64,000 bases of DNA from Chitinophaga arvensicola (GCF_900110835.1 NZ_FOJG01000001.1:2449499-2513498); one strand, 5' to 3'; positions 27,055 through 41,300 are shown, numbered from the stretch's first letter. The notes: a model not told the origin generated them from the sequence alone. Made by a program: numbers and translations.

Positions 27055-29457
27055 ATGAACAGATTTTATTTAGGAAATTCGGAAGATGAAATGGAGTTCA
27101 TGCCTATTATCCCTTTGAACGAAGATGGGGAAGGACAGGAGGATGAAAACATTCCCGATGAACTGGCATTATTACCATTACGAAATACAGTATTGTTTCC
27201 GGGTGTTGTACTGCCGATTACGGTGGGCCGGGATAAGTCTATAAAAGCGGTGAATGACGCCTACAAAACTGACAAATCGATCGGTGTGGTAGCGCAAAAA
27301 GACAGTACGATAGAAGATCCGGGTGTAGCGGATCTGAGTGAGGTGGGAACTGTGGCACGTATTGTAAAGCTCATTAAGATGCCTGATGGTGGCACCACTA
27401 TCATTATACAGGGGCGGAAACGTTTTAAGATAGATGAAATATTAACGGAAGATCCGTACTTCAAGGCGAAGATCAGCGTATTGCAGGACGAAGCTGCAGA
27501 AGATGATTCGGAGTTTGAAGCATATATTTCTTCTATCAAGGATCTGGCAGCACAGATCATTCAGTTATCACCCAACCTGCCTTCAGAGGCGAGTATTATT
27601 CTGAAGAACATCGAGAATCCATCGTTCCTGGTGCATTTCGTGTCTTCTAATCTCAATTCTGATCTGAAGGATAAGCAGCAATTACTGGAAACCAATAACC
27701 TGCGCACCCGTGCAGAATTGCTGATGAAGCTATTGCAGACAGAACTGCAGCTGGCAGAGCTTAAGAACAAGATCACCAACAAAACCAAGGCCGACCTGGA
27801 CAAGCAGCAGCGGGATTATTTCCTGCAGCAGCAGATGAAGTCGATCAAGGAAGAACTGGGTGGAGATGCCAATGACCGGGAGCTGAAAGAAATGAAGCGT
27901 AAGGCAGAAGAGAAGAAATGGCCTGCTGCCGCCGCAGAAGCTTTTGCCAAGGGCATTGAAAAACTGGAGCGTATGCATCCGAGCACACCGGATTACAGCG
28001 TGGTGTATAACCACCTGGATCTTTTGCTGGATCTGCCCTGGGGCGAATATACGACAGACAGCTACGACCTGAAGAAGGCGAAGAAGATACTGGACCATGA
28101 CCATTACGGCATGGAAAAAATCAAAGAACGCATATTGGAATACCTGGCGGTATTGAAACTGAAAGGGGATATGAAGTCGCCTATCTTATGTTTCGTAGGC
28201 CCTCCGGGTATTGGTAAAACTTCCCTGGGACGTTCCATTGCGAATGCCGTAGGTCGTAAGTATGTGCGTTTGAGCTTAGGTGGCTTGCATGATGAAAGCG
28301 AGATCCGCGGACACCGCAAAACTTACATCGGTGCCATGCCGGGCCGGGTGGTACAATCGATCCGCAAGATCAAATCCTCTAACCCGGTGATGATCCTCGA
28401 TGAAATCGATAAGATCGGTAACGATATGCGGGGCGATCCTAGTTCTGCATTGCTGGAGGTACTGGATCCTGAACAGAACAGTACTTTCTATGATAACTAC
28501 CTGGAGCTGGAATATGACCTGAGTAAGGTATTATTTATTGCGACTGCCAATAACATTAATTCTATTCATCCGGCATTGCGCGACAGGTTGGAGATTATTG
28601 ATCTGAGTGGTTATTCTATTGAAGAAAAAGTAGAGATTGCCAAAAGGCACCTGTTGCCCAAGCAGAAGGATGCACATGGATTGAAAGATACAAAGGTAAA
28701 GATCAGCAATGCGGTGATTGAGCAATTGATTGCCGACTATACGCGGGAGAGTGGTGTACGTGAACTGGACAGACAGTTTGCGGCGATTATGCGTAACCTG
28801 GCGAAGCAGGTAGCAATGGAAGAGAAATTACCGGATGCTTTAACAGACGAAGGATTACAAAAGATATTAGGTAAGCCGCGTTATTCCAACGAGATCTATA
28901 AGGTGGGTAATCCGCCGGGAGTAGCGGTAGGATTGGCCTGGACATATGTAGGTGGAGATATCCTGTTTATAGAGAGCAGTTTGAGTGATGGCAAGGGTGA
29001 TCTGAAGCTGACGGGTAACCTGGGTAATGTGATGAAGGAATCGGCGGTAACAGCGCTGACTTACCTGCAGTCGCATGCCGCAGAGGTTGGGATAGATCCG
29101 AAGATATTTGCGCAGAAGAGCGTGCATGTGCATGTGCCGGAAGGGGCAGTACCGAAAGATGGCCCGAGTGCGGGTATAACCATGCTGACGGCGCTTACAT
29201 CTGTATTTACCGGCCGCAGGGTGAAATCTTATCTGGCTATGACGGGAGAGATTACGCTTCGCGGGCAGGTATTACCGGTAGGTGGTATCAAGGAGAAGAT
29301 TCTGGCCGCCAAAAGGGCAGGTATCCGGGAAATTATTCTTTGCTGGCAAAATGAGAAAGATATCAAGGAAATTAATCCGTCTTATATTAAGGGGATGAAG
29401 TTCCATTATGTGCGGCAAATGAACCAAGTGCTGGAAATAGCGTTATTAAAGAAGTAA
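27055..29457 (+). CDS. lon: ATP-dependent protease Lon
   Basis: This 800-residue protein has the three Lon parts. The N-terminal substrate-binding domain begins [19 protein letters not shown]. The AAA+ module has Walker [10 protein letters not shown] (382-390) and Walker [12 protein letters not shown]. The C-terminal protease domain has the Ser-Lys dyad, Ser705 in PKDGPSAG and Lys748 in [14 protein letters not shown]. Lon degrades damaged and some regulatory proteins in the cytoplasm. A 38-residue acidic N-terminal extension ([22 protein letters not shown]) precedes the usual start and is seen in some Bacteroidota Lon proteins. The region upstream contains the palindrome CCTCATGAGG at 27030-27039, of unclear meaning. 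Confidence 0.97.
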   Translation: MNRFYLGNSEDEMEFMPIIPLNEDGEGQEDENIPDELALLPLRNTVLFPGVVLPITVGRDKSIKAVNDAYKTDKSIGVVAQKDSTIEDPGVADLSEVGTVARIVKLIKMPDGGTTIIIQGRKRFKIDEILTEDPYFKAKISVLQDEAAEDDSEFEAYISSIKDLAAQIIQLSPNLPSEASIILKNIENPSFLVHFVSSNLNSDLKDKQQLLETNNLRTRAELLMKLLQTELQLAELKNKITNKTKADLDKQQRDYFLQQQMKSIKEELGGDANDRELKEMKRKAEEKKWPAAAAEAFAKGIEKLERMHPSTPDYSVVYNHLDLLLDLPWGEYTTDSYDLKKAKKILDHDHYGMEKIKERILEYLAVLKLKGDMKSPILCFVGPPGIGKTSLGRSIANAVGRKYVRLSLGGLHDESEIRGHRKTYIGAMPGRVVQSIRKIKSSNPVMILDEIDKIGNDMRGDPSSALLEVLDPEQNSTFYDNYLELEYDLSKVLFIATANNINSIHPALRDRLEIIDLSGYSIEEKVEIAKRHLLPKQKDAHGLKDTKVKISNAVIEQLIADYTRESGVRELDRQFAAIMRNLAKQVAMEEKLPDALTDEGLQKILGKPRYSNEIYKVGNPPGVAVGLAWTYVGGDILFIESSLSDGKGDLKLTGNLGNVMKESAVTALTYLQSHAAEVGIDPKIFAQKSVHVHVPEGAVPKDGPSAGITMLTALTSVFTGRRVKSYLAMTGEITLRGQVLPVGGIKEKILAAKRAGIREIILCWQNEKDIKEINPSYIKGMKFHYVRQMNQVLEIALLKK

Positions 29458-29561
29458 CACCGCGTAACATTGCTGCCAGTCATGGCGGCAACTTATATAC
29501 AGTTCATATCGGTTTTGTTGTGACCCCGCTATGAACTTCATGTTGATTGTTTTAAGGGTTA

Positions 29562-29597
29562 AATAAAGCCATTCCGGTAAAAGGGAATGGCTTTATT
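29562..29597. terminator. Bidirectional terminator between lon and pdxJ
   Basis: Perfect 14-bp stem AATAAAGCCATTCC / GGAATGGCTTTATT with an 8-base loop between convergent genes. Confidence 0.85.
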
Positions 29598-29604
29598 ATT
29601 TGTA

Positions 29605-30336
29605 TTAATCTGCGAGTTGTCTTTTGTAGAGTTGGATGGTATTTTCCAGTCCGAAGTAGAGTGCGTCTGCTACGAGTGCGTGCCCGATGGATACTTCCTT
29701 CAGTTGTGGAATATGCAGTTTGAAGAAGCGGAGGTTATCCAGGTTGAGGTCGTGGCCGGCATTGAGTTCCAGACCTATGGCGGTAGCTTCTTTAGCAGTG
29801 TTTTTGTAATCGTTGAACAGCTGTAGGTTTTGCGGCTGTGTACGGGCGTTCGTATATTCTTCTGCGTAAGGGCCTGTATACAGTTCGATGCGGTCTGCAC
29901 CGGCGGTTTTGGCGCCTTCCACTTTTGTTACGTCAGCGTTGAGGAAGATAGAAACGCGAATACCTGCATTTTTCAGGGTAGAGATCACATCTTTCAGTTG
30001 TGACTGATAGGCGATGGTATCCCAACCGGTGTTGGAGGTAATGGCGTCTGGTGGATCGGGTACGAGGGTGCATTGGTGTGGTTTCACCGAGAGTACCAGG
30101 TCCATAAAGTCCTGCGAAGGATATCCTTCAATATTAAATTCTGTAGTGACCAATGGTTTCAGGTCTCTCACGTCCTGATAGCGGATATGCCGTTCATCGG
30201 GGCGTGGGTGAACGGTAATGCCATCGGCGCCGAAGCGTTCACAGTCCTGGGCCACTTTCAAAATATCCGGTAGATTGCCTCCACGTGCATTGCGCAGGGT
30301 AGCAAACTTGTTGATGTTTACACTCAGCTTTGTCAT
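29605..30336 (-). CDS. pdxJ: Pyridoxine 5'-phosphate synthase
   Basis: PdxJ condenses 1-deoxyxylulose 5-phosphate with 3-amino-2-oxopropyl phosphate in the DXP-dependent vitamin B6 route. The 243-residue protein follows the family closely: LSVNINKFATLRNARGG at the N terminus, GADGITVHPRPDERHI (36-51, active-site His43 and Arg45), KPHQCTLVPD and IGLELNAGHDLNLDNL, and SIGHALVADAL near the end. The DXP precursor is shared with the isoprenoid route represented by dxr at 59.9 kb. Confidence 0.96.
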   Translation of the reverse strand: MTKLSVNINKFATLRNARGGNLPDILKVAQDCERFGADGITVHPRPDERHIRYQDVRDLKPLVTTEFNIEGYPSQDFMDLVLSVKPHQCTLVPDPPDAITSNTGWDTIAYQSQLKDVISTLKNAGIRVSIFLNADVTKVEGAKTAGADRIELYTGPYAEEYTNARTQPQNLQLFNDYKNTAKEATAIGLELNAGHDLNLDNLRFFKLHIPQLKEVSIGHALVADALYFGLENTIQLYKRQLAD

Positions 30337-30386
30337 GGGTCAAAATTACTTTATAAAGGAGAAAGAGCAAAACGGGTTTTGTGGGT

Positions 30387-30434
30387 AAAAAAAAGCAGCG
30401 GGAAGAAGTACGACTTCCTCTCCGCTGCTTTTTT
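30387..30434 (-). terminator. Terminator of ahcY
   Basis: AAAAAAGCAGCGG pairs with CCGCTGCTTTTTT; an inner GAAGT/ACTTC stem continues the hairpin. The A-run gives a T-run on the minus strand. Located directly after ahcY. Confidence 0.85.
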
Positions 30435-30446
30435 AAAATGTATCTA

Positions 30447-31775
30447 CTAGTATCTGTAGTAATCAGGTTTGAAAGGACCTTCTTTAGGAATACCGAGATA
30501 TTCGGACTGAGCGGAGGTCAGGACATCCAGTTCTACGCCAACCTTTTTCAGGTGTAAGCGGGCAACTTTCTCATCCAGGTGTTTAGGCAGTACGTAAACC
30601 TTGTTTTCGTAGTTTTCAGAGTGCAGCCACAGTTCCAGCTGAGCCAGTACCTGGTTGGTAAAGGAGTTACTCATTACGAAAGAAGGGTGACCGGTAGCGC
30701 AACCGAGGTTCACCAGGCGGCCTTCAGCCAGCAGGATGATATCTTTACCATCGATGGTATATTTATCTACCTGTGGTTTGATTTCCACTTTGGTATTACC
30801 GTAGTTTTTATTTAACCAGGCAACATCAATTTCGATATCGAAGTGACCGATATTGGAAACGATGCATTTGTCTTTCATCAGTTTGAAGTGTTCGCCGGTG
30901 ATGATATCGCGGCAACCGGTAGTGGTTACGATGATGTCAGCTTCTTTTACGGCGTCGTTCATTTTCTTTACTTCATAACCTTCCATAGCGGCTTGTAAAG
31001 CGCAGATCGGGTCAATTTCAGTAACGATTACACGGGCACCTGCACCTCTCAGTGATTCAGCAGAACCTTTACCTACGTCACCGAAACCGGCAACAACGGC
31101 AACTTTACCAGCGATCATTACATCGGTAGCGCGACGGATGGCATCCACACAGGATTCGCGGCAACCGTATTTGTTATCGAATTTGGATTTGGTAACGGAG
31201 TCGTTGATATTGATAGCGGGCATTGGTAAAGTACCAGCTTTCATACGCTCGTACAAGCGGTGAACACCGGTAGTAGTTTCTTCGCTCAATCCTTTGATAT
31301 GCTGGATCAGCTCAGGGTACTTATCGAATACCATATTTGTCAGGTCACCACCATCGTCCAGGATCATGTTCAGTGGACGATCGGGGCTACCGAAGAACAG
31401 TGTTTGCTCTATGCACCAGTCAAAATCCGGCTCATTCAGACCTTTCCAGGCAAATACCGGGATACCTGCAGCAGCGATGGCAGCAGCAGCGTGGTCTTGT
31501 GTAGAGAATATATTGCAGGAACTCCAGCGAACCTCGGCACCGAGGGCTACGAGGGTTTCAATTAATACGGCAGTCTGGATAGTCATATGCAAACAACCAG
31601 CAACGCGAGCACCTTGTAATGGTTTGCTGTTACCATATTCTTCTCTCAGTGACATCAGTCCGGGCATTTCGGCTTCTGCCAGCTCTATCTCTTTACGACC
31701 CCAGGCCGCCAGAGACATGTCTGCTACCTTGTATCCGAGGTTAAAGTCAATGTTTGATTTTGCAATTGTTGACAT
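30447..31775 (-). CDS. ahcY: Adenosylhomocysteinase
   Basis: AhcY reversibly splits S-adenosylhomocysteine into adenosine and homocysteine, closing the methylation cycle. The 442-residue protein has the NAD-binding motif [17 protein letters not shown], substrate-domain sequences [19 protein letters not shown] and [38 protein letters not shown], and the C-terminal PFKPDYYRY whose Lys and Tyr reach the neighbouring subunit. It is a single-gene unit with promoter-like and terminator elements on each side. No SAH or SAM riboswitch was recognised in the short leader. Confidence 0.97.
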   Translation of the reverse strand: MSTIAKSNIDFNLGYKVADMSLAAWGRKEIELAEAEMPGLMSLREEYGNSKPLQGARVAGCLHMTIQTAVLIETLVALGAEVRWSSCNIFSTQDHAAAAIAAAGIPVFAWKGLNEPDFDWCIEQTLFFGSPDRPLNMILDDGGDLTNMVFDKYPELIQHIKGLSEETTTGVHRLYERMKAGTLPMPAININDSVTKSKFDNKYGCRESCVDAIRRATDVMIAGKVAVVAGFGDVGKGSAESLRGAGARVIVTEIDPICALQAAMEGYEVKKMNDAVKEADIIVTTTGCRDIITGEHFKLMKDKCIVSNIGHFDIEIDVAWLNKNYGNTKVEIKPQVDKYTIDGKDIILLAEGRLVNLGCATGHPSFVMSNSFTNQVLAQLELWLHSENYENKVYVLPKHLDEKVARLHLKKVGVELDVLTSAQSEYLGIPKEGPFKPDYYRY

Positions 31776-31791
31776 TCTGAATTGTTTTTTG

Positions 31792-31799
31792 CAAATCTA
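31792..31799 (-). promoter_or_regulatory. Candidate -7 box of ahcY
   Basis: TAGATTTG on the minus strand matches TAnnTTTG, 16 bases upstream of the ATG, implying a very short leader. No convincing -33 TTTG was found. Confidence 0.4.
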
Positions 31800-32300
31800 G
31801 GGTTATTTTAACTTTTTACATAATGACACTGCACTGCTAAGGCATTAAACGGCCTAAAAATTTGTTAATCACACTACTATGAGTCCCTCTTTACGAATCA
31901 GATAAATTAATTTGATTTAATATAAATATTATTATAGATTTGCTAATTAAAATATATGATTTTATATTTAATCGTTTGGTGATGTGGAACAGGTGGAAGG
32001 GTATAGAAAAATAATAAAGATCATAAAAAACGCCATAAGTGCGTGTCGGAAGTCCCTCTACCAACAGATTTTAGATATATATAAATATATAATTGCCGGC
32101 GGGCTGGTTTTTCAAATTCATCAAATCAAACGAAGGAACAATAGAGAAGTCCCCGGGAGAGCCAATTAGAGAGATCCGCATATAGGGTTTTACAAAGGAC
32201 TGTTTTTCACATTTTTGACTTAAAATCTATATGTATAAATAGAAATTTACACGCTTATATGTTACTCCTTTCCTATCCTACGAAATTAAATAAGCAAGGT
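31800..32300. other. AT-rich divergent intergenic region before the giant adhesin gene
   Basis: About 500 bases of strongly AT-rich sequence between ahcY (minus) and the adhesin gene (plus), including ATATATATAAATATATAA near 32078. It must contain the adhesin operon promoter, but no full -33/-7 pair was identified. A 61-codon frame at 31984-32169 lacks coding character. An earlier ATG for the adhesin, at 32259, falls inside this stretch. Confidence 0.45.
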
Positions 32301-35300
32301 ATGCCCCATCGTATCCATGTATTCCTGTGCCGGGTTCTTTTCCTGTTCGCGGCGTTTTTTCTTATCCATATAGGTGTACAGGCGCAGATAGCAACCGTGA
32401 TTAATCCGAATGGAGGAGGTGTTGCCGCTGGTCAGGGATTAAAGATCCAGGTAAATACAGATGGCAGCTATGTGGTTTTCAGAAACGGAAAAACGGAGTC
32501 CGCACAGGAAAGAGACGATTTGCCGGTAGGAATCCAATCAGCCTTCAAAATGCGGGGGGCAGGCTGGAATACCGGAACAGATCCCTATATCATCAACTTC
32601 ACGCATATTTCAGATCTGATGGGATCGGGTACAGCAACAGATCCTTACAAGGTGTGCATGCTGCAATCACGGGATTATAAAGAAGGAAGTAGTTCCATTG
32701 TTCGCACCATGACGATCATGATGACGATCACGTATATACGCCCCAACAGTTATTTTACACTTGACTATACCTTTTATAATAACAGTTACAACACAACCTT
32801 TCACCTGTTCCTGAATGAGTTCCCTGCGCTGCAGGCACAATGGAACACACCTCCGGACAACATTGGGTTTGATCCCGGGAATCCATCTATCAACGATAAT
32901 AATATCAGTGTAAAGGGATATGCGGTGATTCCGTCTACCAACGCCAATGTGGTGGGATTTGTAAGAGATCCGTCTGTGACACTGATGCCGAAGGCTACTC
33001 CCGGTACTTTTTCACATACCTATCATGCTTACAATACCTTTGGTTCGTGGGTAGCGAGTGGTGCGGGCGCCCGGACTGATTATGACCTGAGCAGCTATTC
33101 TCTATTCACCACGGTGGATGAGTCGACCGATAACACCTATAACAGGGGGATGGCCGCAGAAGTAGCGATGGGTATGAAGGCCCAGAACCAGGCGATTGGT
33201 ACGCGTGTAGCGGTTGATTATGGAAACACGAATGCGCCTGCACATATCAACCTCCAGACATCCCCGCTGAGCACTGGTACAGATCCTATTTCCATTTCCT
33301 TTGAAAAGGATTCCGCCGTTGGTCCGGAAGGAAACGCCGGAGATACAACAGCTCCATTGCTCTACCTGGTAGTGAATAATAACGCGAACATTACCGCTCC
33401 GCTGTATGTGAAGATCAGGGATATTACGCCGGCAGGGCTGCATAAAGCGGTGAAAAATGTGGATTACTCCTTTAGCGGCGGATTTATGATCCCTGCCCAA
33501 ACTTATGCAGCAGGCGATAAAATACAGCTGACCAATATCAAAATTAATGGTAACAATAACCTGGAGTATAGCCGCTATGCGACGTTTGAACTGGTGCCGG
33601 TAACGGAAAACCAGTTGGTGACCATCACCGGCAAAACAACCAGCACCTATACGATACAGGATGATGAACCGAAAAAGATTACCATACAGGCGCCGGCAAA
33701 AATACTGGAAGGAACTGATGACAACATACATGTTAAGCTGCCGCCTGGTGTAAATGCAACTGAACCCATTACGGTTAACATCTCCCTGAAAAGTCCGGAA
33801 ACGGAAGCTACTGCCGTGAAAGACTTTACTTACAATCTGAGCGGGATTATCGGAATAGGTTCAAACGGAGTTGATATTCCCGTAAGGGCTATCAAAGATA
33901 GTATCCTCGAAAAAGACGAAGCCGTATACTTCAAAGCTACGGCAGATGTCATGGGGCAACCTCAGGCCGACTCCATTTCCTTATTGATTCAAGATGCCAC
34001 ACGGTTAGACCCCACGCTAACCGTTGTTTCGTTTATAACGGATGATCCAACGCTGCTGAAAGAACCTTATGATGGCCTTGTAACTTTATCCTTACCCAAA
34101 GATGTAACAACGGAACTACCAATTACGGTAACGATAAATAAACTGGGAACTTCTACTGCCACGGACGGAACAGATTATGTATTATCCGGTTCTGCTGTGA
34201 TTCCATTCGGCGCGGGCAAGGTAACATTACCTTTTAAGATCAATGCCGATAATGCCATTGAAGGAACCGAAAAAGTAAATCTCAACTTTACCGCCACGGA
34301 TGGTATTGTGGGTACAACCTACACTACTTCTCCAGCTACGATCAATATCATCGATGCGCAGCTGCCGATGACAGACGCCATCGTTTTACATATTTCTGCC
34401 AACAGTATTAATGAAGGCGCTTCGCCACAGGTATGGGCAGCACTTCCTGCCGGACTGACCACTGAAATTCCTATTGCTGTACAATATACGCCTGGTCTTT
34501 CTTCTACGGCAGCCACATCTACTTATACCTTCCCGGTAAATACTGTTACCATACCGGCTAATGCCATCATTTCCAATAAGGTAACCGTAGGTACCACTAC
34601 CAACCTGGTATTTGATGATACCCGCAAGCTTGTACTGGTAGGTAGCAGCGCCGATAATAATATCCTGGTAAAAGATAGTCTGACGCTTACCATTAATGAC
34701 CAGACCACCGGTACGAAGCAACTTACCATCGCTTCCGTGAAGTCTCATTTAACGGAAGGCGATAGTACCCGTTTTACAATAGCATTGCCTGCCGGATATA
34801 CATCTGCCAAAGAGATAGCCATTGCCCTGAAGAGAAAAACCTCTTCCGAAGCCGCTGCTACAGACTTTGGATGGATCGTAAACGACACCATTAAACTACC
34901 TGCATATACTGCTTCTCCCTATACAACGCCTTACACAGTTATAAAGGCTATCGGAGATGATAATATTATAGAGAAAGATGAGCAACTGGACCTCTCCGGT
35001 GCTGTATCCGGATTAACCGGTTACACCGTAACGGATGCCACCGTCATTATTGATGATGCCACCCGCAGAGACGCCACAAAAACAAAGCTAACTTTTGTAC
35101 CACCTCCTGGCGTACTGTTAGAAAACAGTGTCAATAATATAGGATTCAGCTTACCGGTAGGTATTACTACTGAAATACCGATTAAAGTTACTTTTGGGAC
35201 GGTAACAGGAACGGCTACACGGAACACAGATTACTATCTGCCTGCTGATACCACCTTTACTGCTACTTCCGGTATTGCAGAATTAAAAGTGGTGGGTGAT

Positions 35301-38300
35301 ATCCTGGTAGAAGATGCAGAAGATATTCATATTACTCCTGCCGTAAGTGATAACTACAGCACCGTTTACAGTTATCTGCCGGCTTCACTGGACCTGATCA
35401 TCAAAGATGCGCAATATCCATTTACCAGCCCTGATTCTGTATTGCTGACCAGTACACCTGATCCGGTAACAGAAGGCAGTGGTGCCACCATCACTGCTAC
35501 GTTCCCTCATGGCTGGAAGGCAGGTAAGGACTGGACCATCAACCTGGCGAAGGATGCTACGCCATCTATCGATAACAGCAGGCATGGCGCCATTCCTGCT
35601 TCAGTAGTCATACTGGCCGGAAACGCATCTGCCACTACTGCCGCCATTACCACCAGTACGAACCTGGTGTTTGATGATGGTGGTTATATTAAAGTAGACG
35701 GTAACACGGGCAATACCAGTATGCCTGCCAGCAGCGCCATTATCAACGTAGCCGATGGTACCGATCCAACGAAGAAACAATTCACGTTGTCGGCTGTTAC
35801 CACACCACTCGCTGAAGGCAGCAATACTAAGTTTACCGTTTCACTGCCGGTAAATTACTCCACTGCCAAAGACGTAGTGATTACCCTGGCTACTAATTCA
35901 ACAGGTACTACTGCATTGGCGGCAGACTACAATACGCTGCAAACTTCCATCACCTTCCCGAAAGGAGCTACCACGTTTACTACGGCGACCGATGTGATAG
36001 CAGCCACCACCGACGAGGTGATAGAAAAAGACAAACAACTGAAAATAAAAGGTACCGCTACCGGCTATACGATTACAGATGCATCTATCCAGTTGAATGA
36101 TGCTACCCGAAGAGATAATACAAAAACACAGCTCACTTTCACCGCGCCATTGGCACCAGTGAATGAAGGCAGTACCGGTAATATCGGGTTCAGTCTTCCT
36201 TCCGGTGTAACCACAGAAATACCAATCAAGGTTACGTTTGGTACGGTAACCGGAACGGCAACACGTAACACCGATTACTACCTGGCTGCCGATACTTCCT
36301 TTACCGGCGCTTCCGGTATAGCAGAAGTGAAAATGGCATCAGATATCCTGGTAGAAGATGAAGAAAACATCCAGACAACGCCAACGGTGAGTGATGAGCT
36401 GAGCACCGTGTACACGCTTCAATCACTGCCGCTGAACCTGAAAATAAAAGATGCGCAATATCCATTTGCCAGCCCCGATTCTGTATTGCTGACCAGTACG
36501 CCAGATCCGGTAACCGAGGGCAGTTCTGTTAAAATCACCGCGACATTCCCTCATGGCTGGAAAGCGGGTAAAGACTGGACCATCAACCTGGCCAAGGATG
36601 CCGCACCATCTATCGATAACAGCAGGCATGGCACTATTCCGGGTTCAGTAACCATACTGGCCGGAAACGCATCCGCTACCACTGCTGCCATCACTACCAG
36701 CACCAACCTGGTGTTTGATGATGGTGGTTATATTAAAGTAGACGGCAACACGGGCAATACCAGTATGCCTGCCAGCAGCGCTATTATTAACGTAGCCGAT
36801 GGTACTGATCCTACAAAGAAACAATTCACTTTGTCGGCCGTTACTACGCCGCTCGCTGAAGGCAGCAATACTAAGTTTACCGTTTCACTGCCGGTAAATT
36901 ACTCCACCGCCAAAGATGTAGTGATCGCCCTGGCTACTAATCCAACGGGTACCACTGCACTGGCCGCTGATTATAATACGCTGCAAACTTCCATCACCTT
37001 CCCGAAAGGAGCTACCACGTTTACTACAGCGACCGATGTGATAGCAGCCACCACCGACGAGGTGATAGAAAAAGACAAACAACTGAAAATCAAGGGTACC
37101 GCTACCGGCTATACGATTACAGATGCATCTATCCAGTTGAATGATGCTACCCGAAGAGATAATACAAAAACACAGCTCACTTTCACCGCGCCATTGGCAC
37201 CAGTGAATGAAGGCAGCACCGGTAATATCGGGTTCAGTCTTCCTTCCGGTGTCACCACGGAAATACCGATCAAGGTTACTTTCGGTACCGTAACAGGAAC
37301 GGCAACACGTAACACCGATTACTACCTGGCCGCCGATACTTCCTTTACCGGCGCTTCCGGTATAGCAGAAGTGAAAATGGCATCGGATATCCTGGTAGAA
37401 GATGAAGAAAACATCCAGACAACGCCAACCGTGAGTGATGAACTGAGCACCGTGTATACACTTCAATCGCTGCCGCTGAACCTGAAAATAAAAGATGCGC
37501 AATATCCCTTCACCAGCCCTGACTCTGTATTGCTGACCAGTACACCTGATCCGGTAACAGAAGGCAGTGGTGCCACTATCACTGCTACGTTCCCTCATGG
37601 CTGGAAAGCGGGTAAAGACTGGACCATCAACCTGGCCAAGGATGCCGCACCATCTATCGATAACAGCAGGCATGGCACTATTCCTGGTTCAGTAACCATA
37701 CTGGCCGGAAACGCATCTGCCACTACTGCCGCCATTACCACCAGTACGAACCTGGTGTTTGATGATGGTGGTTATATTAAAGTAGACGGCAACACGGGTA
37801 ATACCAGTATGCCCGCCAGCAGCGCCATTATCAATGTAGCTGATGGTACCGATCCTACGAAGAAACAGTTTACGCTGTCGGCCGTCACTACACCGCTCAC
37901 TGAAGGCAGCAATACCAGGCTTATCGTTGCGCTGCCGGCTAATTACTCCACTGCCAAAAATGTGGTGATTAGTCTCGCTACCAATCCAACCGGTACTACT
38001 GCGCTGGCCGCTGATTATAATATGCTGCAAACTTCTATCACCTTCCCCAAAGGAGCCAACACATTTGCTACGGCGGCAGGTGTGATAGAAGCCACCACCG
38101 ACGAGGTGATTGAAAACGATAAACAACTGAAAATAAAAGGTACCGCTACCGGCTATACGATTAACGATGCGTCTATCCAGTTGAATGATGCTACCCGCCG
38201 GGATAATACGAAGACGAAGCTGACTTTCACCGTGCCTCCGGTTGCGATGAATGAAGGCAGTACCAATAATATCGGTGTGAGCTTACCTTCCGGCGTTACC

Positions 38301-41300
38301 ACTGAAATACCAATTAAGATTACCTATGGCGCTGTTACTGGTACGGCTACACGTAATACTGATTACTACCTGGCTGCTGATACTACCTTTACGGGTGCAT
38401 CCGGCAATACAGAAGTGAAAGTAGCAGCCGATATTTTAGTAGAAGATGCAGAAGATATTCATGTAACACCGGTAGTGAGCGACGCACTGGGTACCGTATA
38501 CACCTTCCTGCCTGCGAGCCTGGACCTGAGCATCAAAGATGCGCAGTATCCATTCACCGGCACGGATTCGGTACTGCTGACCACCACACCTGGCAGCATC
38601 TTTGAAGGCAGCAGTGCCATCATCACCGCTACTTTCCCTCATGGCTGGAAAGCAGGTAAAGACTGGGTAATCAACCTGGCAAAAGATGCTACGGCTTCTA
38701 CCGTTGCCAATACCCGTCATACTACTGTACCTTCCACAGTTACTATATTAAAGGATGCATTGTCCGGCGCTGCTTCTGCAGTGGTAGCTACCCCCAACCT
38801 CCTGTTGGATGATGAAGGGGTACTGGTGGTAAATGGAAATAAAGGCAACACCAGTATGCCGGCAACCGACGCTACGATTTATATCAAAGACAATACAGAA
38901 AAACAACCCAATGCCCGTAAGATGACCCTGACACCGGATGCCACACTGGTACCGGAAGGCAACAGGGTGATGGTGACGGTATCGGTGCCTTATGCCTCTA
39001 CCAAAGATGTGAACATATCACTGGCGGTAGATGCAGCACTGACCACCGCGAAGAACCCGGACGACTATACGCAGACCACTACCACCTTCGTATTGCCAGC
39101 CGGAGAAACCACCAAAACATTTGAACTCCTGCAAACCAAAACAGACCTGGTACTGGAGAAAAATGAAGCCATCGTGGTGAATGCTACCGTTAATAACTAT
39201 ACGGTAAATAACCTGACGCTCGCCATCCAGGACCTGACCCGCAATACAGCGGCCAATCTGAAGCTGAATATAACCGCCTGGAAATCGCCATTGGCGGAAG
39301 GAGACAACGGCCTGGTGACTATCAGTTTACCAACCGGCGTTACCACCGAAATACCTGTTCATATTTTGTTGCCACAAACGGGTACCGCAGAAGCAGGGCT
39401 TGATTATACCCTGGCCACCAGTGTGGATCTGACGAGTGGTAACAGCGTAACTATTCCGCTGGATGTGAAGCACGACAATTTCACAGAAGGTCCGGAAGAC
39501 TTTACCATTAACGCTACCGCAGGAGATGGTATCAGTACCTATACCGTGAATGCACCGGTGTTTACCATCAACGACGATCCATCCCAGTATCCGCTGCCAG
39601 GTCCGATTGTACTGCATACCACCGCCGCCGCTATCGATGAAAACGGCAGCGGCGCCTTCCTGAGCGCAGTATTGCCGAACAACTTGCAGGCCGGTAAAAA
39701 TATAGTCATACATATCAGTAAAGACAACGTGGCCAGTACCGCCATCGCTGCGGATCACAACGCGTTGCCATCTCCATATGATATTACCATCGGAAAAGGA
39801 AATAAAACAGGTACCAGTTCCTTTGAACTGAAAGCACTGAAAGACCTGGTACTGGAAGATGATGAAACCATTGTATTAAAAGGCGACATCACAGATGCCA
39901 CTTTCAATACGGCTGTCATAAACGATACCACCATTACCATCAAAGACAGAACGCATGATGATCCGGTAACCGGCTTCCTGCATCTGACAGCGGTGAGCGC
40001 CGGAACCACTGTACTGGAAGGCAATAATTACCAGATGAAGGTAAGTTTTGCACCAGGTGTAACCGCGAGCAAGGATGTAATTGTGGCCCTGGGTATCGGC
40101 GCCGGATCGGTTGCTACTACAGATGATGTGGATAACCTGCCTGCCACCGTCACCATCCCTGCAGGTGCACCGGGTATTACGTTCTCCTTTACCGCGAAAT
40201 CTGATTACATCCTGGAAAAACCAGAACTGTTATGGATCGCCGCCGAACCGCAAAATATTGCCGGCATGACAGGAGCTAAGCTGTCGGTTACCATCAATGA
40301 TGCCACCCGCTTGAATCCGGATAACCTGAAACTCGAAGTACGTGTAGATTCTTCTATCATACATGAAGGTAGCAGTAGCAATGTAACCGTTGGATTTGTG
40401 AACAGCCAGATCACTTCTTCAGAAGATGTAGTGATCAATATCAGCAGAAATACCACATCTACCGCAGATGATGCAGATTACAGCGGCATGCCTGCACAGG
40501 TAACGCTGGCAGCAGGAGAGCATAGTAAAGCATACCAGCTGCAACTGACCGACGATCATATCCTGGAAGGAGATGAACAATTGCAGTTTACTGCACAACT
40601 GGCCACCGCAGGCTATACCCTTTCTCAACCGGGTATGATCCTGATACCGGAAACCGGTGATATGCGCGTGATCTTACAGAAAACGCAGGATGCCGCAGAA
40701 CCGGCTACTGCGGGTGCTTACCTGGTGAAGTTACCTGGTAATCTTACTGCCGCAGCAGATGTGAAAGTGGTATTCTTTGTGAGCAGTATTACCGGAACTA
40801 CCAACATTGCACCGATACAAACTGCAGCAATAATAACCGCCGGCCAGAATAGTGTATCCGTTCCCGTGAATGTGATCGATAATAAGGTACTGGAGGGAGA
40901 TGAAACTGTGAAGATGGCACTGATGCTGGCACAGATGAAGCGGTTCAACAAGAACATCGCGCTGGATGTAGATGATAAAGATACCGTTGCCTTAATAGTA
41001 CATGACGATGAAAGCTTATCGCCCGGCCGTGAAATGACCATACAGCAAACAGCCGATGCATCCGAGCCTGACGTAGTGGGATCGTTCCGCGTTCATTTCT
41101 CTGATACACAGTTAACTGCTGTGAAAGATGTAAGTGTAGCCTATACCGTTAGTGGTACCGCTGTTGCAGATGCACGTTACCGTAAACTGAGTGGCACTGT
41201 GCTGATTCCTGCTGGTCAGAATGGCGCTGATATTAAAGTAACACCAATCGATAATAAGGTAGTGGAAGGAGATGAAAATGTGAATGTGCGGTTGCAAACC

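Noticed and set aside
31984..32169. 61-codon frame upstream of the adhesin gene
   Set aside because: AT-rich, Ile/Lys-heavy, no ribosome-binding context or family resemblance; likely chance in non-coding DNA.
36885..37673. 262-codon antisense frame in the adhesin repeats
   Set aside because: It repeats with the 1044-bp units and simply mirrors the Calx-beta coding strand.
34353..39575. CRISPR-like periodicity
   Set aside because: Repeats are about 1 kb, in frame and coding; there are no short repeats with unique spacers.
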